Shown here: positions 15,043-23,675 of the stretch, one piece after another
How the letters are laid out: each line of letters opens with the position of its first letter
Position numbering within the stretch: the stretch's first letter is position 1
Virus record (IMG/VR): IMGVR_UViG_3300010399_000058
Coordinates: 1 to 38,285 of that record
Length of the DNA: 38,285 nucleotides
Reading direction: 5' to 3' (one strand)
From: a virus
Notes under the pieces: generated by a model
The model's input: only the letters and a program-made list of their open reading frames with translations
The model's database searches: none
What the model was told of the DNA's origin: nothing
Position numbers and translations under genes: made by a program

Positions 15043-16019
15043 GGCTTGAACGTGAGCAGCACTTCACCCTTAGCACCGAGCAGGTTGAGTGTGCCGTTAG
15101 CATTCTGCGATGTCTTCGGCTTACCACCATTCGCCTTAGCAGCCGCAGCCGCACTCGCTGCACCATCCGCACCGAGTGGCTTCACCAGTGCACCACTGTT
15201 CAGTGCAGCAGCTAGCTTGTCCTGTACTGGTGCTGCACCACGTGTGCTGCTCTGTACTGGTGTGGCTGGTGCACTACTCGTACCACCAGACTTCGGCTGC
15301 AACGGCGTGACACCGGGTGTGGATGGTGGCTTGAGTGCAGGTGTCACACCAAATCGCTTCTGTAAGTCAGCCGCTATCTGGTCAGCAGTGTTGATCCCTG
15401 TCTTGCCACCGTAGGTTACGTTGGCCACACCAACGCCGGGGATGTCCTTCTGTATGCTGACCCCAGGCTGCTTCTCACCACCAGCACGTGCATTCGATCC
15501 AGCCTCGTGCAGTGCAGCTACACGCAACTGCAATGGTGTGCCCTGCTTCACAGGCAGGTTGGTCATCTGTCCGTAGCTGGTAGCAGGTATGTCCAGGCCA
15601 GCATTCACTGCTTCCTGTGCACCACCAGCTACGTCATGGAATATCTTGGCGTTGGCACCACGATCAGCCATGTCCACGATGGTATCGACTGCATCCCCTT
15701 GAGCACCACCATACAAGTAGCGCAAAGCTGGCGATGTAGCCATGAGCCGTGCACCACCCGGCTTGTCAAGCAGACCAGCTACGTTCTTGGCTGCATTGTC
15801 AGCCATCTGCTCCTGCAACTGCTGTTGTGCATACGCATGCTGCTGCGCCAACTCCTGTCCATACTGTGCACCCTGGTTCTCACGCTGTATGCGAGCGTTG
15901 GCGAACATGGGGTACGCGAGGTCAGGTGTGTCCTTGGCAATAGCCTGTGCCAGCGCAAGCTCAACCGATGACGGATCAGTGGCCTGTGGGTTGTATGAGC
16001 CGAATGATGCAGCAGCCAT
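15039..16019 (-). CDS. Putative internal virion protein (326 aa)
   Basis: A start at 16019 with GGTGAGGT upstream (overlapping the previous stop) gives 326 residues. The N-terminal half is Ala/Gln-rich and helical, including a Gln-rich stretch (His-Ala-Tyr-Ala-Gln-Gln-Gln-Leu-Gln-Glu-Gln) likely to form a coiled coil. The C-terminal third is Pro/Ser/Thr/Ala-rich and disordered, ending in a short strand. No enzyme motif is seen. Position just before the giant internal protein suggests a virion core or ejection component. Confidence 0.65.
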   Translation of the reverse strand: MAAASFGSYNPQATDPSSVELALAQAIAKDTPDLAYPMFANARIQRENQGAQYGQELAQQHAYAQQQLQEQMADNAAKNVAGLLDKPGGARLMATSPALRYLYGGAQGDAVDTIVDMADRGANAKIFHDVAGGAQEAVNAGLDIPATSYGQMTNLPVKQGTPLQLRVAALHEAGSNARAGGEKQPGVSIQKDIPGVGVANVTYGGKTGINTADQIAADLQKRFGVTPALKPPSTPGVTPLQPKSGGTSSAPATPVQSSTRGAAPVQDKLAAALNSGALVKPLGADGAASAAAAAKANGGKPKTSQNANGTLNLLGAKGEVLLTFKP

Positions 16020-16026
16020 GTCAACC

Positions 16027-17109
16027 TCACCCGAAGTACTTGTTGTAGAAGTCCAGTTGAGGATTGGTGAAGCTCGTCAGCCCACCACCTGTGGCACCTG
16101 AGTAGTCTGTCTTGGTCGTACCACTGCCGAACAGCGTCTCCAAGCCAGTCATGAACTTGCCCTTCGGATCAGTCAGGTTACCGATCGTACTGCCAAGCTC
16201 ACCGATCTTGTTCAGTCCGAAGTTCGGGTTGGGCACGTTGCTGATCGCTGCGTTCGTGGCCGTCTGCTCACCACCAAGTGCACGGTTGACGTTCTCACCA
16301 CCATACACAGGCGCAATCGCTGCCGTGCGTGACTGCTGTGCCTCCAACTGTGTCAGTATGTCACCACGGTTACTCGCTTGGAACGGCGCAGCCTGGAACT
16401 GCGGACTGGCCAGACCAGACGCAGTTGCAGCAGTGCTACCGAGTGTGCCAATCCGTGACCGGTTGATCTCGTCAGCCGCACCCATGCCCTTCAACCGCGC
16501 ATCCACCAACGAGCTACGCAGATCATTCGCTGACTTACTGCCGATGGACGCAATCACTGGTGCAGCCGCAGTGCCCGTGCGTGAGAACTGCCGCAGTGTG
16601 TCAGCCAGCACGTTGCGGTATGCATCAGAGTTGGCATTCGCTGCCTGCGTAGTCAGTGCACCAGTGATCTCGTTGGCATTCACTGGCTGGTAGATGTTGA
16701 AGTCCCTAATGGCCCTATCAGCCCCAGGCTCAGCAAGCGTTGCACGTTGTGACGCACGTGCATTGGCGAACCGCTGCTGTCCTGCATCAGTGGTGTTGCG
16801 TGCAATCGTGTTGAGCAGTGCACTCAGGTCAGCAGTCTGTGGCAGTTGACCTTCAGTGCTGATCCATGTGTTCGTGCCTGGGTCGTACTGTAGTGACGAG
16901 CCGAAGCTGTCCTGATAACCAGCCGTGGACCTGCGTGTCGCTAGTGCATTGAGTGCTTGCTGATACCGCGTGTTCGCTTCAGCATCCTGCAACTGCCGCA
17001 TGGCGAGTGCACTCTGCTGAGGCTGCCTGTTCTGTGCACCCGCAGCCGACGCGACTGCCGCACCACCTGCAAGCAGTGAGCCAATAGCGGCAATAGCTGA
17101 GATCGCCAT
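16027..17109 (-). CDS. Putative internal virion protein with hydrophobic N-terminus (360 aa)
   Basis: The start at 17109 lies one base after the stop of the upstream acetyltransferase gene. The first 25 residues are an Ala/Gly/Ile-rich hydrophobic stretch (Met-Ala-Ile-Ser-Ala-Ile-Ala-Ala-Ile-Gly) that could be a membrane-active helix, as in phage ejection proteins. The remainder is Ala, Asn, Gln and Thr-rich with many repeated Ala-Asn-Ala and Gln-Ala pairs, and it ends in aromatic Phe-Tyr-Asn-Lys-Tyr-Phe-Gly. It resembles the neighbouring 371-residue protein in composition and probably belongs to the same virion substructure. Function inferred from position. Confidence 0.65.
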   Translation of the reverse strand: MAISAIAAIGSLLAGGAAVASAAGAQNRQPQQSALAMRQLQDAEANTRYQQALNALATRRSTAGYQDSFGSSLQYDPGTNTWISTEGQLPQTADLSALLNTIARNTTDAGQQRFANARASQRATLAEPGADRAIRDFNIYQPVNANEITGALTTQAANANSDAYRNVLADTLRQFSRTGTAAAPVIASIGSKSANDLRSSLVDARLKGMGAADEINRSRIGTLGSTAATASGLASPQFQAAPFQASNRGDILTQLEAQQSRTAAIAPVYGGENVNRALGGEQTATNAAISNVPNPNFGLNKIGELGSTIGNLTDPKGKFMTGLETLFGSGTTKTDYSGATGGGLTSFTNPQLDFYNKYFG

Positions 17110-17110
17110 G

Positions 17111-17569
17111 TCACAGTGCCTTCATGTAGACGGTTTCAGTCGCCGTGTAGCCCAGCTTCGGGAACAGCGGTGGCACGTCGTACACACTCCGCTGTGCATG
17201 CACGATGCGCTTCACACCACGTCGCCGCAACTCCATCTCACCTGACTTGATCAGTGCACGCCCCACGCCCTTGCCACGATGCATGGGCCGCACAGCCAGG
17301 ATGTCGCAGTGACCGAACCGCGTCGTCTTGTGGTGCAAGTGCATGAACAGCATGTACTGCACGAACCCAAGCACCTGCTGCTGCTGTCGTGCTACCAGAC
17401 ACACAAACGCGTTGGCTGCCTCCAACCGCTGCAACGCCCACCAGTCCATCGCCAATGGAGGCACACCCTTGTGCGCATCAGTGGACTTCCAGTAGTCATA
17501 CAGCACACTGTCCAGTTCACCGATCACATCGACCAGCGCCTCAGGCTGTATCTCTAGACCAGCCAACAT
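17111..17569 (-). CDS. GNAT-family N-acetyltransferase (152 aa)
   Basis: A full-length GNAT fold: a central strand leading into Ile-Leu-Ala-Val-Arg-Pro-Met-His-Arg98-Gly-Lys-Gly-Val-Gly103-Arg-Ala-Leu. This is the acetyl-CoA pyrophosphate-binding motif (R/Q-x-x-G-x-G/A), followed by a helix and a C-terminal strand with Leu-Gly-Tyr-Thr-Ala-Thr. GNAT enzymes transfer acetyl groups to amines of small molecules, peptides or proteins. It overlaps the preceding internal-protein gene by one base and is followed by another after one base. It is therefore made together with virion proteins and may act on them or be delivered with them (inference). Confidence 0.85.
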   Translation of the reverse strand: MLAGLEIQPEALVDVIGELDSVLYDYWKSTDAHKGVPPLAMDWWALQRLEAANAFVCLVARQQQQVLGFVQYMLFMHLHHKTTRFGHCDILAVRPMHRGKGVGRALIKSGEMELRRRGVKRIVHAQRSVYDVPPLFPKLGYTATETVYMKAL

Positions 17570-18684
17570 CAGAACGCTCCGGTGTTACCCAAGCCCCTCG
17601 GTCGCTTAGCCAACTCATCAATGATCCCAGGTGCAGCACCAGCCTTTGGCACACCGCCACTTGCATCCAGTGGTGACGTGTTCACTGCACCCTGTACTGC
17701 ACCGCCTGCATTCAGCAGGTCACTCAGGCTAGCGAACTGCGTAGAGCCAACCGCGTTTCGTAGTGCACCACCGAAGTTGCCCACGTCAGACGCAATCATG
17801 CTCTGTGCACCACTCGTGTATGCGCCTGGATCGAACTGGCTGTTCAGGGTTGTAGCATTCGCTGCACCACGTGCCGAGTTAATATAGTCATTCAGCGACC
17901 CACGCTCCTCATTGAGGATGTTCTCACCAAGCGACTGCACCGTCGAGCGAGCACCTGTCTGCTTCTGGCCAAGCGTGTTCAGTGCTGCACTGTAGCCCGT
18001 GTCGTTCAGGATGCCACGCTTCTGTGCATTGGTAAGCTGTGCGTTCAGCGGATCGAACTGCTCACTCACGATCTGGTCGATGTATGGCGACGCGATGCTA
18101 CTCGGCAGGTTGGACTGCGCATACGTGGGCGTGAAGATGCTGTTGAGCCTGTTCAGTGCACTCGTGCGTGCACCACCTGTCAGGTCACTGATGATGGTGT
18201 TGCCAAGATCAGGCGAGAACGCAGCACTCGGGTTGGGGTCCAAGTCCTGAATGCTACTCTGTATACCAGCCAACCGAGGCTTGATGTCCGATTCCATATA
18301 CTGGTTAGGATCAAGCCCAGCCAACTGGAACTGACGAATGGTGTTCTGCAATGCGGTGTTGTACGCATTCGTCCTGTTGGTCTGGAACTGCGACTCGTTG
18401 GTTGCAGCCTGCGTCTGCCTATCAGCAGCAGCCTGCTCACTCGCTGTCTTCTCACCAGCCTCACGCTGTGCAATGAACTCGTTCAACTGCTCCGAGCCTG
18501 ACTTACCAGTGCCGAAGAAGCCACCACCAGGTATCGGTGGACCAGGATCAGTGAACGTTCGTCCAGTCACCGGATCGACATACGAGCGTGGTTCCAACTG
18601 CTGTTGTCCACCACCGCCACCACCCTTGCCGCCACGTGGTATGGCTGCGAAGGAGCGATCTACCTGACCACCTTCATTGAACAT
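17569..18684 (-). CDS. Putative internal virion protein (371 aa)
   Basis: I use the ATG at 18684, which overlaps the stop of the upstream GNAT gene (TGATG), rather than the GTG one codon earlier. The N-terminus carries a Gly run followed by Gln residues. The body is Ala, Asn, Gln, Ser and Thr-rich, with many Asn-Thr-Ala-Leu-like helices and no cysteines. Composition and placement are like the 360- and 326-residue proteins downstream, suggesting related parts of an internal core or ejection apparatus. No conserved enzyme motif is seen. Confidence 0.65.
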   Translation of the reverse strand: MFNEGGQVDRSFAAIPRGGKGGGGGGQQQLEPRSYVDPVTGRTFTDPGPPIPGGGFFGTGKSGSEQLNEFIAQREAGEKTASEQAAADRQTQAATNESQFQTNRTNAYNTALQNTIRQFQLAGLDPNQYMESDIKPRLAGIQSSIQDLDPNPSAAFSPDLGNTIISDLTGGARTSALNRLNSIFTPTYAQSNLPSSIASPYIDQIVSEQFDPLNAQLTNAQKRGILNDTGYSAALNTLGQKQTGARSTVQSLGENILNEERGSLNDYINSARGAANATTLNSQFDPGAYTSGAQSMIASDVGNFGGALRNAVGSTQFASLSDLLNAGGAVQGAVNTSPLDASGGVPKAGAAPGIIDELAKRPRGLGNTGAF

Positions 18685-19157
18685 CACACATCCCTCGCAT
18701 GCTTGTAGATCACACCATACCGAGTGAACCCCATCCTACGATACAGTGCATCTACGCCAATGGTGTTGATCGACGCTATGTCTCCGCTCTGCACCAGCAA
18801 CGCACCATGCAGGTAGCACCAGTCCACGAACGACATCATCAGTGCCGCAGCGATCTTGCCCCTACTCGGTGTGTGCTCTCTCACATACCAGCAGTCCTCG
18901 ATACCCATCAGCTTCGGTGCAAAGAAGAACAAGTCGAGGTGCCCCGCCACGAACCCGACATACGCACCGCTGTCATCCACTGCCGTAGCCAGATAGTATC
19001 GCTCATTCGTCAACACGTGTTGAGTACTTCTCAGCGTGTAGTCCCAGTCGAACTCAGGTCCCGTCTGTCCAAACGTGCCGAGTGCGACAAGCTCCTTGCC
19101 GAGTGCAACCACATGGGCGATGTTGTTGGCGTCAACTCGTTCGAGATGGAACGGCAT
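18684..19157 (-). CDS. GNAT-family N-acetyltransferase, second copy (157 aa)
   Basis: A second GNAT-like protein. The middle strands (Tyr-Val-Gly-Phe-Val-Ala-Gly-His) lead to a degenerate acetyl-CoA loop (Pro-Ser-Arg99-Gly-Lys-Ile-Ala-Ala-Ala-Leu). A long helix and a C-terminal Ala-Leu-Tyr-Arg-Arg-Met-Gly-Phe motif follow, the latter typical of the end of the GNAT fold. The pyrophosphate loop lacks the final Gly of the usual motif, so activity may be altered. A one-mismatch palindrome copy lies in the gene but in a different frame (Gln-His-Val-Leu-Thr). It is not closely similar to the other GNAT in the operon. Confidence 0.75.
   Translation of the reverse strand: MPFHLERVDANNIAHVVALGKELVALGTFGQTGPEFDWDYTLRSTQHVLTNERYYLATAVDDSGAYVGFVAGHLDLFFFAPKLMGIEDCWYVREHTPSRGKIAAALMMSFVDWCYLHGALLVQSGDIASINTIGVDALYRRMGFTRYGVIYKHARDV
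19009..19024. promoter_or_regulatory. Recurrent 16-bp palindrome, copy 5 (one mismatch)
   Basis: GTCAACACGTGTTGAG lies inside the second GNAT gene. It is the only coding copy read in another frame (Gln-His-Val-Leu-Thr), which shows that the DNA and not a peptide is the conserved unit. Confidence 0.6.
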
Positions 19158-19317
19158 CGCTCATCGCCTGCTGGACGCACTGACCAACGATCTTCTCAAT
19201 CAGTGGCGCAACCACCTCATACGGATGCTTACGCAGCACACCCAACACGACCTGCCACTCATGGTTCTGCATGATCACAGCAGTAGTCGCGTTGCCATCA
19301 ATTGCATGTTCAGGCAC
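19132..19317 (-). CDS. Small protein of unknown function (61 aa, GTG start)
   Basis: I choose GTG 19317 because GGAGGG lies 5 bases upstream, inside the end of the fibre gene; the only ATG in frame is further in (19272). The product overlaps the fibre gene by 8 bases and the next GNAT gene by 26 bases. It contains a plausible helix (Glu-Trp-Gln-Val-Val-Leu-Gly-Val-Leu-Arg-Lys) and no known motif. Given its position between a chaperone-ended fibre and virion enzymes it may be an assembly factor, but that is a guess. Confidence 0.5.
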   Translation of the reverse strand: MPEHAIDGNATTAVIMQNHEWQVVLGVLRKHPYEVVAPLIEKIVGQCVQQAMSDAVPSRTS

Positions 19318-21166
19318 GTGTTCCCTCCAACGCTTCAATGCGTGCAACCAATTCCTTCATGCCATTCACCAGTGCAGCCACAATCGGTGTAGTCGCTACT
19401 GCCAACGATGGTGGATCACTGTCCTCGCGTGCGGCTCCTGGCAACAACGCCATCGTTGTCTCAGTGACAGCCTCAGGCAACACATCAGCAAGCTGTTGTG
19501 CAGAGAAGCCCAACTCTACCTTCGCCTCAGGCATGCCAACACGTATGAACTTGATTGGCTTGATGGCACACACCGCGTCGAGGCCCTCATTCGCAGGCTT
19601 CACATCTCGCTTGGATCGCTCATCCGACAAGTCCTGATACGCACCATGTCCACCAACCCATGCACGCTCGTTGTAGCACTGACCTGCACCGTGTATGATC
19701 CACTCGTAGCCTGATGGCGTATTCCATATGAGTGTGCCATTGGATGAGTTCCACTCCCAGTACCAGCTTGGACTCATCTGCAACAGGCGACCGGCGCCTC
19801 CGTTGCCCATAACCATCTGGTTACCGCTTGCAAAGACATTCTGTGACGCTACCACGTTGACACCAGCAAACACACTACCGCCTGCGGTGATTGCTGCCAG
19901 TGCGGCCATGTTACCATCATTCGACAGTTCCATGTTGACTGTGCCACCCTCTACCCACCGCCAGTGACCATCGTTACCACGCTGCATGTAGTAGTTAGGT
20001 GCAATCTGGAACAACCCACCTGATGCGTACACACCCTGGCACGACATGTTGCCTGCGAAAACTCCGTTACCTCCCGTGTCCACCGTCATCCGTGGGCCAC
20101 TTGGCGAACTGAGCGTGTAAATTCCGTTCGATCGGTTCCACACAAGTGCGTAGCCGTTCTCGAAGTTCAGGTACAGGTTGCTGCCGTCACCTGCGAGGTA
20201 GAAGTTGTTTGCAACGTTGCGTGCCAAGAAGATGTTAGCGTTGGCGTAGAGATTGCCTACTGCTGAAATGTCGCCACTAGAGTTGATGGTTGCAAGCGCC
20301 ACGTTGTCACTGCCACGAACATACTGCAAATGGCCAGCGGCTCTGTTGTATTGCCACCGCCAGTTGCCACTATCGAACACGAGGTTCGTGTAGTTGGAGT
20401 CCGAGGTGAATGCAGCACCCGAGTTAACCAGCGTGTACCCAGGACTGCCTGCTGCATACATACCAGCGCCAGCACTCACGTTCCCATTCGACGTGATCGA
20501 CCCAGTGAACGTGCCACCAGCAGTCGGCATGAACAAGTCAACGTACTGCTTCGGTGCAGCATCCAGTGCACCACTCGGGTTGCCTGCCAACGTGATCGCC
20601 CCCGTCATCGTGCCACCCGTGGTCGGCAGGTAGCCAACACCACCCACACGCGCATCCACATACTGGCGTGTTGCCGCAGCCAACACATTCACTGGGTCGC
20701 CAAACAGCACCAACTCACCAGTCATGGTGCCACCAGTGATTGGCAGTGCACCGTTCACCACTGCCTCAGCAGCAGCAGCATCAGCCGCACTCTCAGCAGC
20801 CTCACCAGCAGACACCTGTGCTGCACCTGCACTGTCTGCCGCAGCCTGTGCATACTCCTGTGCAGTGGACACACTCTCTATCCAGTAGCCAGGATTGGCC
20901 AACCTGTCCTCAGCGAACGTGGTCGGCACCGCAGCACTGGTGTGTGCAATGTTGCACGTCCATATGCTACCGTCTGCGAAGTCCACTGCTGACTGACCAT
21001 TGGCATACGGTGTGGCGTTCTTCCACACACCAGTCAGGTTGGCGACACCGAAGAACTTAGCAACCGTCGCATCCAGTGTGTACCAGTTGTCGTTGACATC
21101 CTCATCCCACGGGTCCTGGTCGAACGCAGGCACATGCAGTCGCAGGTTGGTGGTGAACGAAACCAT
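19310..21166 (-). CDS. Tail fibre/spike with C-terminal endosialidase-type chaperone
   Basis: A 618-residue fibre. The N-terminal about 100 residues form a likely virion-attachment domain, followed by an Ala/Ser-rich helical stalk (residues about 100-135). Repeated fibre modules (Thr-Gly-Gly-Thr-Met-Thr-Gly, Ala-Ala-Thr-Arg-Gln-Tyr-Val-Asp) and Gly/Asn/Ser-rich beta repeats come next. The last 105 residues are a peptidase S74-type intramolecular chaperone beginning Ser514-Asp515-Glu-Arg-Ser-Lys, the classic self-cleavage site. It ends in a coiled coil (Met-Lys-Glu-Leu-Val-Ala-Arg-Ile-Glu-Ala-Leu). Such chaperones trimerise the fibre and then cut themselves off. It probably recognises the host surface. 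Confidence 0.85.
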   Translation of the reverse strand: MVSFTTNLRLHVPAFDQDPWDEDVNDNWYTLDATVAKFFGVANLTGVWKNATPYANGQSAVDFADGSIWTCNIAHTSAAVPTTFAEDRLANPGYWIESVSTAQEYAQAAADSAGAAQVSAGEAAESAADAAAAEAVVNGALPITGGTMTGELVLFGDPVNVLAAATRQYVDARVGGVGYLPTTGGTMTGAITLAGNPSGALDAAPKQYVDLFMPTAGGTFTGSITSNGNVSAGAGMYAAGSPGYTLVNSGAAFTSDSNYTNLVFDSGNWRWQYNRAAGHLQYVRGSDNVALATINSSGDISAVGNLYANANIFLARNVANNFYLAGDGSNLYLNFENGYALVWNRSNGIYTLSSPSGPRMTVDTGGNGVFAGNMSCQGVYASGGLFQIAPNYYMQRGNDGHWRWVEGGTVNMELSNDGNMAALAAITAGGSVFAGVNVVASQNVFASGNQMVMGNGGAGRLLQMSPSWYWEWNSSNGTLIWNTPSGYEWIIHGAGQCYNERAWVGGHGAYQDLSDERSKRDVKPANEGLDAVCAIKPIKFIRVGMPEAKVELGFSAQQLADVLPEAVTETTMALLPGAAREDSDPPSLAVATTPIVAALVNGMKELVARIEALEGTRA

Positions 21167-21168
21167 GC

Positions 21169-22881
21169 CTATCTCCTGATGCTGCCTGGGATGTAGCCCA
21201 GCGATATACTGACGAACCGCAGCGGGTTGCGTGTCGAGCCGCTGAACCGCAGCTTCAGTATCTTGAACTTCGCCACGAACGCATACAGTCGCTCATCCGA
21301 CGACCGCCGTCCACCACCATACGGTCCATCACCATACGGCGTGTCACCATACCCACCTGCACTGCCACCTGTGAACTGCATGCTCAGCAGTGGACTGTCT
21401 ACGCTGTGGTAGTTGTGGATGTTGTCCACGTACGCACGCACCGTGAACTTGGCTGTGCCTGTCGTGTCGAGTGCCAGATAGCGTATCTGCTTGATGTTCA
21501 TGCGGTGCTTCATGTCCGCCCACGGCAACTCCCAGTCGAACGCGATGGGTTCGCCTTCACCATCCTCTACATCAGGATCACCCAACCTGTCAGCATGTGT
21601 TGACTGGTTGTCGAAGTCGTACGAGTACAGCCTGTCACCACGACTGAAGATGATGTTCTGCAAGCTCGTTCGACACGCCGACTGCCACTTCCAACCACGC
21701 AGTCGTGCCCACGCCTGCACCTTCAGTGTCGGTATGTTGGTGTAGCTGTAGCACACCGTCTCAGTGATCGTCACACCATCTTCTGCGAACACCGGCACGA
21801 ACAGCATGTAGCGGAAGTTGCGGAGGTCGTAGATGGCGAACATATACCTCTGTATCTGCGCCTCACTCAACGGCTGTATGCTGGCAGTGGTCAGTGGATC
21901 AATCAGGTGACTGGCCCGCACCGGACGTAGCGTGTTGAACACGTTCACACGGTTGATGCTGTTGACACCGATGTTGTCGTTGAAGAACGTGTCATCGCCC
22001 ACCGACACCAGTGACCTGTGACACAGACAACCGAACTCCTGAATGAAGCCGTCATCACTTGGCGTGTGCACACCAGGGTCACCTGTGTAGATGCCAAGGT
22101 TGAGCGGTATCACTCCGCGTTCGAACGTGACCAGCAGCTTGTCTCGATAAGCCACAAGGCCAGTGATAGTGCTACTGCCGAGTGACACGCGAGGACCGAG
22201 GTCAACGTTAACACCGTCATTCGGTGCTGCATCTCCAAAGAACGTGCCGCTAGTTCCACGAGCGGAGATGAAGATCGTGCTCGGGTCCGACGCCACTCCT
22301 GCAATGATGAGATATTGTCCAAACGTCACCACATACTTGCCAATGGGCGTGTTGATGTTCGAGCCAGACGCCTCATCGACAAGATACTGTGCCTCCATGT
22401 AGTTAGGATCAGTGGTCCTGCCCTTGACAATGATGGGCTTGTCCTTGCCGTTGACACCAATCAGGTCACTGCCGAAGATGGCAAACGACGCGTAGTCGGT
22501 AGGGTTGGTCCACGGACGTGTGCCTGCTGGTGCAGCGACCAACTCCATGTTCACACCAGTGCCAGCACCGTCCACCTTGGTCCATGCACCACTCGCTTGC
22601 ACAGCGATGACGTAACCATTGAAGTATGTGTGGTTGATGACATCCACTGACACGTCCCACAGGTCACTGCTGAACAGACGCGTGCCAGGACGCAACGCCA
22701 ACGAACCATCCGTCTGCCGCTCCATGTTGTCGAGGATACGTGCGAACTTCGGTGACATGTTGAGGTCAGTGTCAGACACGTTCAGGCCACCCTCGAACGA
22801 CCTGACAGTCGTGGTCTGCAAGTTGCTCTGCGGCTGCTGACCGCGTGGGTTGAGGCCGTTCTGTGTGCGTTGCAGGTACAT
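21169..22881 (-). CDS. Tail nozzle / DNA-stabilisation-like protein (570 aa)
   Basis: I start at the ATG at 22881, 2 bases after the previous stop, rather than at an upstream codon inside the SPRY-like gene. The protein is almost all beta, with repeated Gly/Asp turns. Early on it has Ser-Leu-Ala-Leu-Arg-Pro-Gly-Thr-Arg-Leu-Phe, then many strands (Tyr-Val-Val-Thr-Phe-Gly-Gln-Tyr-Leu-Ile-Ile-Ala-Gly). This pattern resembles the beta-propeller stabilisation or nozzle proteins of short-tailed phages, such as the P22 gp10 group. A Gly/Tyr/Pro-rich loop lies near residue 515. A degenerate palindrome copy (two mismatches) encodes Ser-Thr-His-Ala-Asp. The role is by pattern and operon place. Confidence 0.6.
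   Translation of the reverse strand: MYLQRTQNGLNPRGQQPQSNLQTTTVRSFEGGLNVSDTDLNMSPKFARILDNMERQTDGSLALRPGTRLFSSDLWDVSVDVINHTYFNGYVIAVQASGAWTKVDGAGTGVNMELVAAPAGTRPWTNPTDYASFAIFGSDLIGVNGKDKPIIVKGRTTDPNYMEAQYLVDEASGSNINTPIGKYVVTFGQYLIIAGVASDPSTIFISARGTSGTFFGDAAPNDGVNVDLGPRVSLGSSTITGLVAYRDKLLVTFERGVIPLNLGIYTGDPGVHTPSDDGFIQEFGCLCHRSLVSVGDDTFFNDNIGVNSINRVNVFNTLRPVRASHLIDPLTTASIQPLSEAQIQRYMFAIYDLRNFRYMLFVPVFAEDGVTITETVCYSYTNIPTLKVQAWARLRGWKWQSACRTSLQNIIFSRGDRLYSYDFDNQSTHADRLGDPDVEDGEGEPIAFDWELPWADMKHRMNIKQIRYLALDTTGTAKFTVRAYVDNIHNYHSVDSPLLSMQFTGGSAGGYGDTPYGDGPYGGGRRSSDERLYAFVAKFKILKLRFSGSTRNPLRFVSISLGYIPGSIRR
21589..21604. promoter_or_regulatory. Recurrent 16-bp palindrome, copy 6 (two mismatches)
   Basis: GTCAGCATGTGTTGAC has two mismatches to consensus. 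It lies in the nozzle-like gene and is read on the minus strand as Ser-Thr-His-Ala-Asp, in the same frame as most other copies. It may be a weak or decaying site. Confidence 0.4.
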
Positions 22882-22883
22882 CT

Positions 22884-23675
22884 CTACACCAAGATCATTG
22901 CACGTGCCTGCGTCTGCACGACTGGGGGTGTGACGGTAGCAACCGGTGCCCACATCTCAAGCGCCAACTGCGTAGCGATCATCAGTGGGTTCACTGTTTG
23001 TGTGTTGCCCCACATCTCAACAGCAAGCTTCGTCGCCCACATGTCAGGCGTGCCGCTGCCCCACTGCTCCAGCGCGGCTTGTGTCAGTACATCGTTGGTG
23101 ACTACCGCTGTGCCTGTCGGGATATTGACGAAACCACTCGGCACCGTGCCGCTGTAACCGGTCGCACCGAAATTTGCGGTGATGGCTGCACCTGAACCAC
23201 TACCGGCAAACGCATAGAGATCGTAACCCGGACCACAGAACCCACGCAGACTAAGCCCACCAACACCCGTTGCCGGATTGTTGCTGGCGTTACCGTTCCA
23301 GTTTCCGGCTGCTGTGCGTCTGAACCAGACCTGACTACTGTCTACATCAAGCGCGATGCAACACACATCGCCTGCGGTGAACGCACCCAGCAAGTTGCCC
23401 TGGCTGACGCCGTTCAGCGTCACAATACCGCCTTGCGACGCTACGACACCAAGCAGTGCGCTCGATGCCATTCCAGCGAATGTCGCCGTGCCGAGACACA
23501 CGCCAGTGGCAGCGTTCGTCAGCGTAGTAAACGCACATTCCCAGTAGTATTTACCAGTTGTCAGCACACGATCCAAGCTACGCACGCCAGGGTTGGCCCC
23601 CGTCATGGTCGCGACAAGATTGCCACCGCTCAGTGTGCAGTTAGCAAGATCGGAGGGGTTCCACGTTGTTGGCAT
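22884..23675 (-). CDS. SPRY/B30.2-like tail protein (263 aa)
   Basis: The ATG at 23675 overlaps the preceding stop (TGATG). The first about 195 residues fit a B30.2/SPRY-type beta sandwich. They contain Gly-Lys-Tyr-Tyr-Trp-Glu-Cys early, Ile-Ala-Leu-Asp-Val-Asp with Val-Trp-Phe in the middle, and Ala-Asn-Phe-Gly then Thr-Val-Pro-Ser-Gly-Phe at the end. Such domains occur on phage fibres as recognition modules. The C-terminal 60 residues hold three short repeats (Thr-x-x-Ala-x-Glu-x-Trp or Met-Trp) seen in other phage adsorption proteins. Base usage is richer in GCG/CGC than in the flanking genes, suggesting acquisition as a cassette. Confidence 0.65.
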   Translation of the reverse strand: MPTTWNPSDLANCTLSGGNLVATMTGANPGVRSLDRVLTTGKYYWECAFTTLTNAATGVCLGTATFAGMASSALLGVVASQGGIVTLNGVSQGNLLGAFTAGDVCCIALDVDSSQVWFRRTAAGNWNGNASNNPATGVGGLSLRGFCGPGYDLYAFAGSGSGAAITANFGATGYSGTVPSGFVNIPTGTAVVTNDVLTQAALEQWGSGTPDMWATKLAVEMWGNTQTVNPLMIATQLALEMWAPVATVTPPVVQTQARAMILV

